Shown here: positions 1 to 9,013 of the stretch, one piece after another
Position numbering within the stretch: the stretch's first letter is position 1
Layout of the letters: every line of letters begins with the position of its first letter
From: Thermoplasmatota archaeon
GTDB lineage: Archaea > Thermoplasmatota > E2 > DHVEG-1
Direction of reading: 5' to 3'
Length of the DNA: 64,000 nucleotides
Assembly (NCBI GenBank): GCA_016930995.1
Contig: JAFGFQ010000166.1
Span: 1-64,000, forward strand
Notes under the pieces: generated by a model
Databases searched by the model: none
Told to the model about the DNA's origin: nothing
What the model saw: the letters and a program-made list of their open reading frames with translations, nothing else
Program-made: the position numbers and the translations under genes

Positions 1-308
1 ATAAACTTTGAAAGCATCAATCCAAGAAGATACATCTGTCTGAGCTGATTCTTCGTTATAACAGGTATCTCTGATGGTGGGAATATCCCTCTACTCATCT
101 GAGATTTGAGGATGATTCGCTGTATCTCCTTGTTGTTGGCAATATCAACGATGGTCTGGAACAACAACTCCCGCTGGTTGATTCGTTCTTTGATGAGATT
201 CTGCTGTGATCTCTGAACTGTCTGATACCCAACCACATTACTCAACGAACCCAGCACAAGAAGAACCACCGCACAGAGACTTACACCAATCAATGGGCGT
301 TTATCCAT
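1..308 (-). CDS. Partial membrane-anchored protein of a Thermoplasmatota-type family (N-terminus only)
   Basis: Reading leftward from an ATG at 308, about 102 residues are visible before the window edge. The protein opens with a short basic start (MDKRPLIGVS), then one hydrophobic segment at about residues 6-26, then a polar region with IVDIANNKEIQRIILKSQ. From memory, this opening (RPLIGVS...LGSLSNVVGYQTVQ) is shared by many hypothetical proteins of Thermoplasmatota genomes, but I know no function for it. A single N-terminal anchor with an extracellular remainder is likely. A candidate TATA element for it lies at about 361-371. Family recognition is from memory and unverified. Confidence 0.75.
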   Translation of the reverse strand, partial: MDKRPLIGVSLCAVVLLVLGSLSNVVGYQTVQRSQQNLIKERINQRELLFQTIVDIANNKEIQRIILKSQMSRGIFPPSEIPVITKNQLRQMYLLGLMLSKF

Positions 309-646
309 AACTTTCCTGCCCCATGATATGAACCAGATATGAAATTATATCTTGTAATCCCTTTAAAAACATATCCACAGAAATCATAATCTGTGTTCTA
401 TTTTGGTAAAAATCTATGAATTATAACTGCAAACTTTACCATCAGACGTACCATTTCCTTTCATATCTCAAAAAGAATATGAAGATTTTTCTACAGAATA
501 CGTCTGTTTTGGATTTCTTTGATAATAATACGAACAACATCCAGTGCTTCTCCAGAAGGACTATATAAATAAAACTATCGACAGTAATATATATTATATA
601 AGTCTATTTATATAACCGAAAAGAACCGAATTCCAGTGGATATACC
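309..646. promoter_or_regulatory. Divergent intergenic control region
   Basis: No gene is visible in these 338 bases. For the leftward gene, a TATA-like element reading TTTTTAAAGG on the minus strand lies at about 361-371, roughly 25-30 nt before a start site that gives a short leader. For the rightward gene, AT-rich elements lie at about 570-580 and 605-613 (TTTATATA). The second is correctly spaced for transcription starting just before the ATG at 647. A dyad (CACAGA, 8-nt spacer, TCTGTG) sits at 376-395, just upstream of the leftward TATA element, and could be an operator. All assignments come from sequence pattern only. Confidence 0.4.
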
Positions 647-1876
647 ATGAAGAAAACCATCATTACCGTCATCCTCAGCTTGCTCTTGGTTATTAACATC
701 ATTGCTGCTGCATTTCTGTTTATTGATATCCAGGTGCTTAGCTTCCCAGACACAACCATTCGTATCGATGTCGTCGAGATAAACTCTGATGAAATCATCA
801 TCCGTCATGATCTTCAACTCTACAATCCGAATTCATTTGAGATGATCCTAAAGGACTTCCAGATAATTGTCAGTACAACAGAGGGGGAAGAAGTGACGAA
901 TCTTACGATTCCTGGTGGATCGGTTGCGGGTCAGTCCTATCAAAACTTCACAGGCAGTGGTCTTATTGCCATGAGAGGCAGCATCTCAGGGTTACTGAGT
1001 AGTAAAATCACCGGAGTGGTTGGTCTGAATATCTTTGGAATCATGAAAAAAACCATCCCCTTGGAGCTTACCGTGCTTACATCCCTTAAGGACGCGGTAA
1101 AACAGATAGCGATACCAAAGATTGTAATAGGGGCTGAATTTGGGACGATCACCCGCCATGCCGTGGAGGTCAAGACAACCTTAGATGTCGACAATCCGAA
1201 TCCTTTTGGGATGTTCATTAAAAGCTTTAAACTATCCATCACCACAGAAACAGGAGAAAACGTCGGGAGTTTTGAGATTGCAGGTTCTCAGATACCACCG
1301 GAATCCGCAGTCTCATTGCACGGGAACGGATCAGTACGCATTGAGGCGTTGAACGCAAAAAAACTTCATATTGCTCTCTCTGCCGAGGCGGGGGTAAATG
1401 TCGCGGGTATTAGCAAAGCACTACCGGTCTCAGCAGACATCGACATCACGATACCAGATCTCACCGAATACATCCCTCAAGATAAACCTCTGGAACTATC
1501 GCTCGGCGTCGACCTGCAACGAATCCGCGGTGGACTGAAGGGAAACATGACCCTGGAGGTCTTCAACCCGACAAAGATACCACTGGTCGCATCAGACATC
1601 GTCGTCTTGTACTACGGGGTGAAGAATGACCAGAAATACTATGTCGCGGAAGGCACAATGGGTTCAAGTGAACTAACCCCTGGACAGACGATTTATCTCT
1701 ATGGAGACATCATTCTTCGCTACATGAAGCTTCTGAACTTCGGAGGTGGAGGGATTTTACCTGATATGGTGTTTGCGCAACTACGAGCTAACATCTCCCT
1801 GCCTGGTGTAACCCTAGTAATCCCGGTTGCCATCGGGACGTATATCGATTTCGAACCGTTCAGACCCTCAAAATAA
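647..1876 (+). CDS. Membrane-anchored LEA14-like (LEA type 2 / WHy domain) protein
   Basis: 409 residues. An N-terminal hydrophobic segment (about 5-28) anchors a mostly beta-type extracellular part. Three repeats each carry the Asn-Pro(-Asn) signature of LEA type 2 domains: NPN at 60-62 (LYNPNSFEM), NPN at 183-185 (VDNPNPFGM) and NP at 307-308 (VFNPTKIPL). Each is followed by the expected alternating hydrophobic strands. LEA14-type domains are immunoglobulin-like folds linked to desiccation and stress in plants; their archaeal role is unclear. It is followed by a likely terminator and then, on the same strand, a large CARDB protein, so the region looks devoted to the cell surface. Domain call is firm; function is not. 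Confidence 0.8.
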   Translation: MKKTIITVILSLLLVINIIAAAFLFIDIQVLSFPDTTIRIDVVEINSDEIIIRHDLQLYNPNSFEMILKDFQIIVSTTEGEEVTNLTIPGGSVAGQSYQNFTGSGLIAMRGSISGLLSSKITGVVGLNIFGIMKKTIPLELTVLTSLKDAVKQIAIPKIVIGAEFGTITRHAVEVKTTLDVDNPNPFGMFIKSFKLSITTETGENVGSFEIAGSQIPPESAVSLHGNGSVRIEALNAKKLHIALSAEAGVNVAGISKALPVSADIDITIPDLTEYIPQDKPLELSLGVDLQRIRGGLKGNMTLEVFNPTKIPLVASDIVVLYYGVKNDQKYYVAEGTMGSSELTPGQTIYLYGDIILRYMKLLNFGGGGILPDMVFAQLRANISLPGVTLVIPVAIGTYIDFEPFRPSK

Positions 1877-1888
1877 ATTTTTCAACAA

Positions 1889-1925
1889 AAGTGAAAAACA
1901 CTTCTGTTTTATATATAATTTCCTT
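1889..1925 (+). terminator. Hairpin plus T-rich tract after the LEA14-like gene
   Basis: A short inverted repeat, AAGTG (1889-1893), a loop of five A, and CACTT (1899-1903), begins 12 nt after the stop codon and is followed by a T-rich run. Archaeal transcription ends mainly at T-tracts, so the T-rich run is the more important element. Confidence 0.4.
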
Positions 1926-2006
1926 TATTTTATATAAAATATGTCCGATAGAAAACTACAAATATAGCGTCTTAAATAGCTAATATGTATCAGATGAGGG
2001 GGCGCC

Positions 2007-5000
2007 ATGGTTTGGCCAAAAAAACCACATAGACATCAAGAAAAAGAAAAAATCAAAAGAATTTATATTTTAAGCTTAATTTTAATCCTGTTTTCCAATG
2101 TTCTTCTTTCGAATCCAACAGTGTCGACACCACCACGTGGTTCAAATCTAAGCCGCGTTGGTGATCCCATGATTACACCAAATCCGGTTGTAGAAGGAGA
2201 TGCCTTACATATTTATTTGACTATTAAGAACACCGGATCCTATAATATCACCCCAGGTCAACCAATCTATATCACCGTAAAAATCGACAACGAACCAACC
2301 GTGGTAGCCGCTCTGACGGACACGGCAGGTTTACTCATAAACCAACAACGCACAGAAAATCTCACATGGACCGCAGTCCTAGGCGCCACACCACAAAGAC
2401 AGTTGCATATCAATGTAATATTTCTTGGAGCAGTTGAAATTATAGTAGATACATCAATCATAGTTAATGCACGAAAAACTGATCTACTCTTTGCTATGAC
2501 TCCCTCCATCAGCGGGATGGCAAAACCTGGCAAAGATGTAACGATTTCTGCCATCATTAAAAATATTGGAAGAAATACTACCCAGACCATTAACATCACC
2601 TTGAAAATTAACCAAATATTCTACAAATCATATCTGAAGATCGGTGGCTTGATAAAAGGAGAATCTTTCGGGATCTCCTTCTCCTGGGCCCCCCCAGAAT
2701 CAGGTTTATACACCATCAATCTAACGATAGATCCGAAAAACGCGATTACAGAGGAGTCAAAAAGCAACAACTTTTATGAGACAACCGCCTCAATCATCCC
2801 CTGGTGGAACACCAACTGGCATTACCGAAGAATCTACAACGTCATCGGCATAGGAAACATTTCTCTTTCCGTGAACTTCACCTCGCTGCTGAAATCACTC
2901 CAGGTCGTCAATAAAACATTCGAAAACGTAAGCATCGTCATCGTTCGGTACTATTCGAATGGTACCATGGAGCAGGTCACGACTACCTTGTTTAACGAAA
3001 GCAGCAAGTTTAATAATCGGACCAACGCCCTGGGGACCCTGCTATGGACGGTTCCAACCTCTTCATTATATGGCATCTATTTTGACGTCGTCGAGAACCC
3101 GGGGATACGCAAACCACTACCTGAGACGCTCAATCTCACCCAAGTAGGGAACATCAGAGCCTCTGTTGTATCAACCCAAGGATGGTGGTCTGAGTTTTCC
3201 ACCGACTTTGAGGCGTATTACCTCCCAAATACCAGGTTGAATCTCCAGGTATCAACGACCGCATATGCACAGAATGTCACTGCTGAATTCTTATGGAACG
3301 GTCACCATGAATTTAATATGTCGTTACAGTCAAAAGACAATCTTCAATGGAATGAAACCACGCAGTCACTCACAAAACGAGGGAATTGGACAATCCGTGT
3401 CATCGGATTCGACGATGCAGGCTATCAAACCCCTCCGCTCATCGCAGGGTTCTATGTTGGACAACCGGACCTTGCCGTCACAGCTCTTTCCGTACCGGCT
3501 GTTGGTTATATCGGCTATAACGTCACGGTTATCGCAAACATCTGCGCGGTGAATACCTCTGTTCAACACGTGAACGTATCTCTGTACATCGATAATGTTC
3601 TCAATGCAACCCAGAAGAACTTAACGATTCTAAAAAATGAAAACAGGACACTACTGTTCTCCTGGAAACCAAAGATCAAAGGTCAGCATAATATCTCGGT
3701 TAGGATTGAATATATTGATTCAAATCCGGGTAATAATAAGAAATCCAGGTTAATGACAGTCGAAGCAGTACCAGATCTAGCAATCCTCAATATTTCTGTT
3801 GCGCCAATTCCGGTAGAGGAAGGAGATCCAGTAGAAATAACCGCATATATCAACAACACCGACGATGGAAACGCAACAGACTATGAAATCATCCTGTATT
3901 GCGAGCAAAATATCTATAATAACACTATGTATTATTCTGAGGCAAAAAACTCTACAAAGGTCACTCTGAAGAAAAACGAATACAAAAACGTGACCCTTAT
4001 ATGGGAGAAATCAGAATACGGAAAATCAAGTTTTCGTGGAGAATGGGCGGTAGGCATCCAGATCCGTAATACCACCCAGACCCCGGATAAGAACGAAGCG
4101 AATAACCATATAGCACTCTTCCATGTCCTACGCGTCAACCCAGCAGAACGAAAACCACCTCTTCTTACCAATCTTGAGTACTCGACAAGCCAGGAACAGG
4201 GTAGTCCAATCCTCATACGTGTGAAAGCAACAGACGACTCAGGTATCGATACGGTGACTATTGCGATAAAAAAACCGAATAAGACGTTTATAAACACGAG
4301 CATGATACGCAAAGAGAGCGATCGGTACGAGTATAGCTTTACCCCCGATCAACTTGGAAAGCATGATTTTGTTATAAAAGCAACTGACCTTTCCCCTTCA
4401 AATAATCAATCAACCATTACCGGATCTTTTGAAATCATTGAAGATAAAACACCCCCAACAATCACCTACTTCGGTGTCAACCCCTTCGTCCAAGTACCAG
4501 ATGGGCGTGTGGAAATCCGTTGCATCACGACCGATACATCAGGGATATCCTCTGTCGAGGTAACAATTTGGCTCCCGGACGACCAATCTGAGTCCCATTT
4601 GATGACCAACGTACCTCCAGATACGATGTTTCAATACACAAAGACGTACGAAAAGAGCGGAAAATATAGGTTTTCCATCACCGCGCAAGATACAAAGGGA
4701 AACAAAGAAACAACCGTGGTAAAATCATTTTGGATCACCGAAGATCTAAACGATACCGATAGTGACGGTATGCCAGATGCTTGGGAGGTACTCTATGGTT
4801 TTAACCCCTATGACCCTACTGATGCTTCGTTGGACGAGGATAATGATGGTATCATGAATGTAAAGGAGTACCAGCAAGGAACCAATCCGTTACGAGAGGC
4901 ATCTTCCCCCGCGGAGATTTTTGATCGTTTAGAACAGAACATGGCATATCTCGTTGCTTCTATTCTGGTTTTTGTAAGTATTATCATTCTGGCATGGTAT

Positions 5001-5024
5001 GGGACACGGAGGCAGATATCGTGA
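2007..5024 (+). CDS. Large secreted CARDB-repeat surface protein with C-terminal anchor
   Basis: 1005 residues. An N-terminal signal or anchor segment lies at about 17-38. CARDB-like adhesion domains follow at about 50-150 and 155-265. A block opening with WWNTNWHYRR (about 268-390) resembles the start of DUF2341 domains. Two more CARDB domains (about 487-588, opening PDLAVTALSV, and 590-705, opening PDLAILNISV) and two Ig-like modules (about 716-810 and 815-910) come next. A calcium-binding TSP3/dockerin-like stretch rich in DxDxDG (about 914-965) and a transmembrane helix (about 979-1000) close the protein. It is likely displayed on the cell surface and is rich in N-glycosylation sequons. 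A strong SD (GAGGGGG) precedes the ATG, and a TATA-like TTAAATAG lies at about 1974. Confidence 0.8.
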   Translation: MVWPKKPHRHQEKEKIKRIYILSLILILFSNVLLSNPTVSTPPRGSNLSRVGDPMITPNPVVEGDALHIYLTIKNTGSYNITPGQPIYITVKIDNEPTVVAALTDTAGLLINQQRTENLTWTAVLGATPQRQLHINVIFLGAVEIIVDTSIIVNARKTDLLFAMTPSISGMAKPGKDVTISAIIKNIGRNTTQTINITLKINQIFYKSYLKIGGLIKGESFGISFSWAPPESGLYTINLTIDPKNAITEESKSNNFYETTASIIPWWNTNWHYRRIYNVIGIGNISLSVNFTSLLKSLQVVNKTFENVSIVIVRYYSNGTMEQVTTTLFNESSKFNNRTNALGTLLWTVPTSSLYGIYFDVVENPGIRKPLPETLNLTQVGNIRASVVSTQGWWSEFSTDFEAYYLPNTRLNLQVSTTAYAQNVTAEFLWNGHHEFNMSLQSKDNLQWNETTQSLTKRGNWTIRVIGFDDAGYQTPPLIAGFYVGQPDLAVTALSVPAVGYIGYNVTVIANICAVNTSVQHVNVSLYIDNVLNATQKNLTILKNENRTLLFSWKPKIKGQHNISVRIEYIDSNPGNNKKSRLMTVEAVPDLAILNISVAPIPVEEGDPVEITAYINNTDDGNATDYEIILYCEQNIYNNTMYYSEAKNSTKVTLKKNEYKNVTLIWEKSEYGKSSFRGEWAVGIQIRNTTQTPDKNEANNHIALFHVLRVNPAERKPPLLTNLEYSTSQEQGSPILIRVKATDDSGIDTVTIAIKKPNKTFINTSMIRKESDRYEYSFTPDQLGKHDFVIKATDLSPSNNQSTITGSFEIIEDKTPPTITYFGVNPFVQVPDGRVEIRCITTDTSGISSVEVTIWLPDDQSESHLMTNVPPDTMFQYTKTYEKSGKYRFSITAQDTKGNKETTVVKSFWITEDLNDTDSDGMPDAWEVLYGFNPYDPTDASLDEDNDGIMNVKEYQQGTNPLREASSPAEIFDRLEQNMAYLVASILVFVSIIILAWYGTRRQIS

Positions 5025-5551
5025 TCGTCCTATCAAGAGAAAACCTCCCTTTTATCGGTATTGTGATCTTCGCCTTTATGGTCCTGATTTTCTCAATCTG
5101 GGACATTGTCTACAATGAACAGTGGCTTGAGCGCATCATCGCTCTGTATTGTATTCTTATCATTCTTGGCCTCTTGTTCGTTATCTCAAAGAAGAGAAGA
5201 CCCGCAGAGAAAAAAATCGTTAATGAATTTGAAAAATCACTCAAAGGACGACTTCAACATTTCAAATGTCCTTACTGTGGAGGCATCTTCGCCATCAAAA
5301 AATCAAAACATAACAATAAAAAACCGTTCACACTCACCTGCCCGGATTGTGGGATGACCGGTAGCATTTCATCAGAATCCCCGCAAATCCAGGAAGATAT
5401 CCCTGAAAAGAAATCATCTCATAGGAATTTTACCTGTGAACACTGCGGTGAATGGATGACGATCTGGGCTGAGGGAACCGAGATCATTCAGGACGTTAAG
5501 GTCTATTCATGTCCCTACTGTGGGACAAAACACGACCTGAGCCAATGCTAG
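5021..5551 (+). CDS. Two-helix membrane protein with paired zinc ribbons
   Basis: About 176 residues. An upstream in-frame ATG exists at 4994, but I prefer the GTG at 5021. It is preceded by GGAGG at 5007-5012 with good spacing and overlaps the TGA of the CARDB gene as GTGA. Two hydrophobic helices lie near the N-terminus. The cytoplasmic part has four CxxC knuckles (CPYCGG, CPDCG, CEHCG, CPYCG), which form two zinc ribbons. Its translation is probably coupled to that of the CARDB gene, so it may be a cytoplasmic-side partner of that surface protein. Its stop codon overlaps that of the convergent arcS in a shared CTAG (5548-5551). Confidence 0.7.
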   Translation: MIVLSRENLPFIGIVIFAFMVLIFSIWDIVYNEQWLERIIALYCILIILGLLFVISKKRRPAEKKIVNEFEKSLKGRLQHFKCPYCGGIFAIKKSKHNNKKPFTLTCPDCGMTGSISSESPQIQEDIPEKKSSHRNFTCEHCGEWMTIWAEGTEIIQDVKVYSCPYCGTKHDLSQC

Positions 5552-7386
5552 AGATGATGTCGCATTTTCACTGCTTCGCCCTGTGATGACGTACTCATTT
5601 CTATCCCGTTCATGAGAGCAACCCCAACCCCAGAGAGCTGTTTGCGTCGTATGACCAGGACTTCTTCACCAATTCGTATCTTTTCATCCGCATTTAGTAT
5701 CCCTGGTGCAAATACAGATCCTTTTAAGATGAAATCATCATGGATGTCCACATGGTACTGTCCAGAATTCATGAGTCGTTTTGCCCCATCCATTGTAAGG
5801 GAAATAAGTCCTCGTTCTTCCGTTAACATCCCCAACTGGGTCGTCTTATGCATGATTTTCTGATACGGATATTTCCCGCAGACTGTACAGTCTTTCATGA
5901 GGAGGTCGGCTAAATCCGGACTGAATTGGTAGCAAGCAAGCGACCTCATATTTTCATATGCTCGCTGTCGAGGTGCAACCACAGCAAAGTGCTTTGTTGC
6001 TTCTTTTAATTCATTTGACAAAACGGCAAGTGATTCATCGGAGGTTGGCGAATCTCTGCAAGTGATGTGGGGGGTGTGGAATAAATCATGGATAAACGCT
6101 TCGATTTCTGGTGGAACATGCAATATCGTATAATCATAGAGGTTTTTTTCCAAGTACTGCTGAAGCAATGTTCGTATCATCTTTCGTTCATCTTCATCCC
6201 AATGACCTGTTACGACAGTATCGTAGGTCGATGCAGGATATGTCAACTCCAGTTCTCGTGGCACAAGACCAAGCGGCGAGGTAATGATAACTTCATGGAT
6301 TATCGCATGGTTAGGAAGGTTTTGAAAACATGCTCTGTAGAGTTTGTGTGATTTTGAGAAGGAGTACGGTTTTTTTGCTGAACAGGGAAGCAGGAGTAGT
6401 ACGTGTGTGCTTGCTGGCTTTTCAAATCGATGAAGAACCCTCTCCTGGAATCGCCTGATCTCTGGTCGTACTAATGAATCCTTTGTTGTCGCTAGTAAGG
6501 GTTGTTTGCGAACAAGTGGTGTTCGTTCTTCTAAATAACGATAGTGGCGCAGATCAAGGATCCGGAGGAGTGATGCCAGATGCGGATGAACGCGTACGCG
6601 TGATTCGACCAGTTCGCGAAGCGAGCCTGCGGTAATCGCATTCCTCACGAGTTTGATTTCATGATCAAGCATGGTGTAATTATGCTGAAGAATCTCCTTA
6701 TAGACCATTGTCGTAGCGTCATGTGTATGGATGCAGGAAGGACAGCTGCAGGGAAGCTCAGGGAGCTCGGTTTTTTTGAAAAAACCGGTTGGAAAAAGAA
6801 ACGTTTCGTTTCTTGCCGCCATATGCGCAGCAAAGGAATCAAAAAAATCAATCCCTAAGTACGACAGAAACGCTAGAGACGTCGGGTCGCCGACACTGGG
6901 GAGATAGATAAGTTTCTGGTACCCGATTTTTTGTCTCAGCTCAATAATGAAATCAACGAACGCGGATTGCTGAGAAAATAACTGGGTGGCGTGTGCGATG
7001 ATGAAAAGATCTGCATCATTGTTCTGCACCAGTTCTGAAAGAAGTTCTTTTTTTGCTGGGACAATACAGCATTCTGCTTGTGCTTTCCTAGCCACAGTAC
7101 TGCGATGTAATCCAAGCGGGACATCTTTCGGGTAGAAAAGGTACTCATCTACACAGACAGTTTTTTGGGTCTTTTCGTGGAACGATGAAAAGATGCTATC
7201 CCCGATGTGTACTGTTGGTTTATTCGTTGTTCCCATCGTGTCTATGAGGAGAATGTCAGCGAATGGCGGTGCTGTACATCGTGACGTATCAAGAAAAAAA
7301 ATGTTTGGGGTAGTAACTGCTTGGTTCTTGTAGGTGAGTTGCCCGATTCTGGCAGGTCCGTCTCTCGCTGTTACTCGAAACTTCAT
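5548..7386 (-). CDS. arcS: Archaeosine synthase ArcS (TGT-like amidinotransferase)
   Basis: 612 residues. ArcS acts on preQ0 at position 15 of archaeal tRNA, after TgtA has inserted it, on the way to archaeosine. The sequence has a TGT-like N-terminal half with a CxCxxC zinc site (about 211-222). The ArcS-specific motif PCSAKKPYSFSKSH (about 335-348) follows; its lysine is the residue implicated in catalysis in this family. A C-terminal PUA domain (about 535-612) would bind tRNA. TgtA itself is not in the window, but QueC, which makes the preQ0 precursor, is at 36.5-37.2 kb. It ends a minus-strand gene train that begins at rpoK. The PCSxxKPY motif distinguishes it from TgtA. Confidence 0.9.
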   Translation of the reverse strand: MKFRVTARDGPARIGQLTYKNQAVTTPNIFFLDTSRCTAPPFADILLIDTMGTTNKPTVHIGDSIFSSFHEKTQKTVCVDEYLFYPKDVPLGLHRSTVARKAQAECCIVPAKKELLSELVQNNDADLFIIAHATQLFSQQSAFVDFIIELRQKIGYQKLIYLPSVGDPTSLAFLSYLGIDFFDSFAAHMAARNETFLFPTGFFKKTELPELPCSCPSCIHTHDATTMVYKEILQHNYTMLDHEIKLVRNAITAGSLRELVESRVRVHPHLASLLRILDLRHYRYLEERTPLVRKQPLLATTKDSLVRPEIRRFQERVLHRFEKPASTHVLLLLPCSAKKPYSFSKSHKLYRACFQNLPNHAIIHEVIITSPLGLVPRELELTYPASTYDTVVTGHWDEDERKMIRTLLQQYLEKNLYDYTILHVPPEIEAFIHDLFHTPHITCRDSPTSDESLAVLSNELKEATKHFAVVAPRQRAYENMRSLACYQFSPDLADLLMKDCTVCGKYPYQKIMHKTTQLGMLTEERGLISLTMDGAKRLMNSGQYHVDIHDDFILKGSVFAPGILNADEKIRIGEEVLVIRRKQLSGVGVALMNGIEMSTSSQGEAVKMRHHL

Positions 7387-7431
7387 CGGGTGCTGATACT
7401 TCTTCCTCTTTAAGAACGTTTAGATGCCTTG

Positions 7432-8982
7432 TTAATGACGGAAGTACCGTTGACCGGTGAACACCATCGCGATACCATGTTGGTTTGCCGCTTGAATCAC
7501 TTCGTTATCACGGATGGAGCCACCTGGTTGTATAATCGCCTTCACACCGGCATGTGCTGCAACGTCCACAGCGTCCCTGAAAGGGAAGAACGCGTCACTG
7601 GCCATGATGGACCCTTTGATGGTATCCTTGCCTTTATGGGTAGCAATCCAGGTCGCATCAACCCGAGAAGTCTGTCCACCACCGATACCCACCGTCCGTT
7701 GGTCCTTGACAAAGACGACTGAGTTTGACTTGATATGTTTGACGCACTTCACAGCAAAAATCATTGATTGTACGTCTTTGTTTGTCGGTTTGATACGTGT
7801 GACGACTTTCCAGGTTTTCGGGCTTGTGAACCAGACGTCGCGGTCTTGTACTAGAAATCCTCCGACGACACTGCGTATATCCAAACCTTTTCTATGGATT
7901 TCTTTTTCAAGGCCGGGTAATTCGAGCAACCGGAGGTTCTTCTTCTGCTTAAAAAGGATCTGTGCGTCTTTTTCAAAACCTGGTGCCACGATCACCTCAA
8001 GATAGTACTGTGATAAGTCCTGGGCGACCTCTTGAGGTATCTTTCTGTTAAACGCCACGATACCACCATAAGGAGACGCGACATCGGTGGTATAGGCATC
8101 ATGCCACGCTTGAAGAAGCCTTGGCGCACTCGCAATCCCACAGGGCGTCGCATGTTTGATGATAACACAAGAAGGCAATGTAAATTCCTTGATACATTCA
8201 ATCGCGCAGTTCGCATCAAGGATATTGTTAAATGAAAGTTCCTTCCCCTGAAGTTGCATGGTGGTTGCCACACAAGGCTCCATTGATGGGGGGACAGTCT
8301 GGTAAAACGCCCCCTCCTGATGTGGGTTTTCCCCATAGCGCATCGCCTGTATCTTTCGCATGGTGACCGTGAAATCCTTGGGCAGTGGCTCATCAGTCCA
8401 ACGAATTCTTAAGTAATTTGTAATCATTGCATCGTATTGGGCGGTATGCGCATATGCTTGAATCGCTAAGAGTTCTCGATATTTAAGGGGGATAGTTTTC
8501 TTTGATTTCAGAAATGCAAGAATCTCAGGGTATTGTAAGGGGTCTGTGACGACGACAACATCCTTATAGTTCTTCGCTGCCGCCCGGATGAGAGTTGGAC
8601 CCCCAATATCAATATTTTCGATGACGTCCTGGATAGTGACCTTTGCTTGTTGTATGGTTTTTTCGAAGGGATACAGGTTGCAGACAACAAAATCTATCCG
8701 ATTGATGTTATGGTCTTTTAATGTCTGAAGATGTTTTTTCTTATCACGCCGGGCAAGTATCCCAGCGTGAATAATCGGATGAAGGGTTTTTACTCGCCCA
8801 TCCAGCAGCTCAGGAAAACCAGTCACAGCAGATACTTCGGTATAGGGTATTTTTTCTTTTTCCAAGGCTAATGCAGTCCCGCCAGTCGACAAGATGCGGA
8901 TTCCTTGCTTTAATAAAGTTTTTGAAAAATCAACAACGCCTTCTTTGTTATAGACACTTATCAGCGCGTATCGGTGTTCCAT
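7432..8982 (-). CDS. purH: Bifunctional AICAR transformylase / IMP cyclohydrolase PurH
   Basis: 516 residues from the ATG at 8982. A longer in-frame ATG at 9051 would overlap the upstream gene and add 23 residues with no family counterpart. The N-terminal MGS-like IMP cyclohydrolase domain starts MEHRYALISVYNKEG and has STGGT at 32-36. The AICAR formyltransferase domain carries RYGENPHQ and the catalytic Lys-His in VIIKHATPCG, and the end (GQRYFRH) is typical. It performs the last two steps of IMP synthesis. Many archaea instead use PurP and PurO, so this bacterial-type fusion may have been acquired by transfer. It follows the RuvC-like gene by 31 nt. Confidence 0.93.
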   Translation of the reverse strand: MEHRYALISVYNKEGVVDFSKTLLKQGIRILSTGGTALALEKEKIPYTEVSAVTGFPELLDGRVKTLHPIIHAGILARRDKKKHLQTLKDHNINRIDFVVCNLYPFEKTIQQAKVTIQDVIENIDIGGPTLIRAAAKNYKDVVVVTDPLQYPEILAFLKSKKTIPLKYRELLAIQAYAHTAQYDAMITNYLRIRWTDEPLPKDFTVTMRKIQAMRYGENPHQEGAFYQTVPPSMEPCVATTMQLQGKELSFNNILDANCAIECIKEFTLPSCVIIKHATPCGIASAPRLLQAWHDAYTTDVASPYGGIVAFNRKIPQEVAQDLSQYYLEVIVAPGFEKDAQILFKQKKNLRLLELPGLEKEIHRKGLDIRSVVGGFLVQDRDVWFTSPKTWKVVTRIKPTNKDVQSMIFAVKCVKHIKSNSVVFVKDQRTVGIGGGQTSRVDATWIATHKGKDTIKGSIMASDAFFPFRDAVDVAAHAGVKAIIQPGGSIRDNEVIQAANQHGIAMVFTGQRYFRH

Positions 8983-9013
8983 TACTCTTACCCAAGGAGG
9001 ATAGGAACAAGCC

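Noticed and set aside
2140..2160. tRNA T-arm-like GGTTCAAATC
   Set aside because: Inside the CARDB protein gene, with no acceptor stem.
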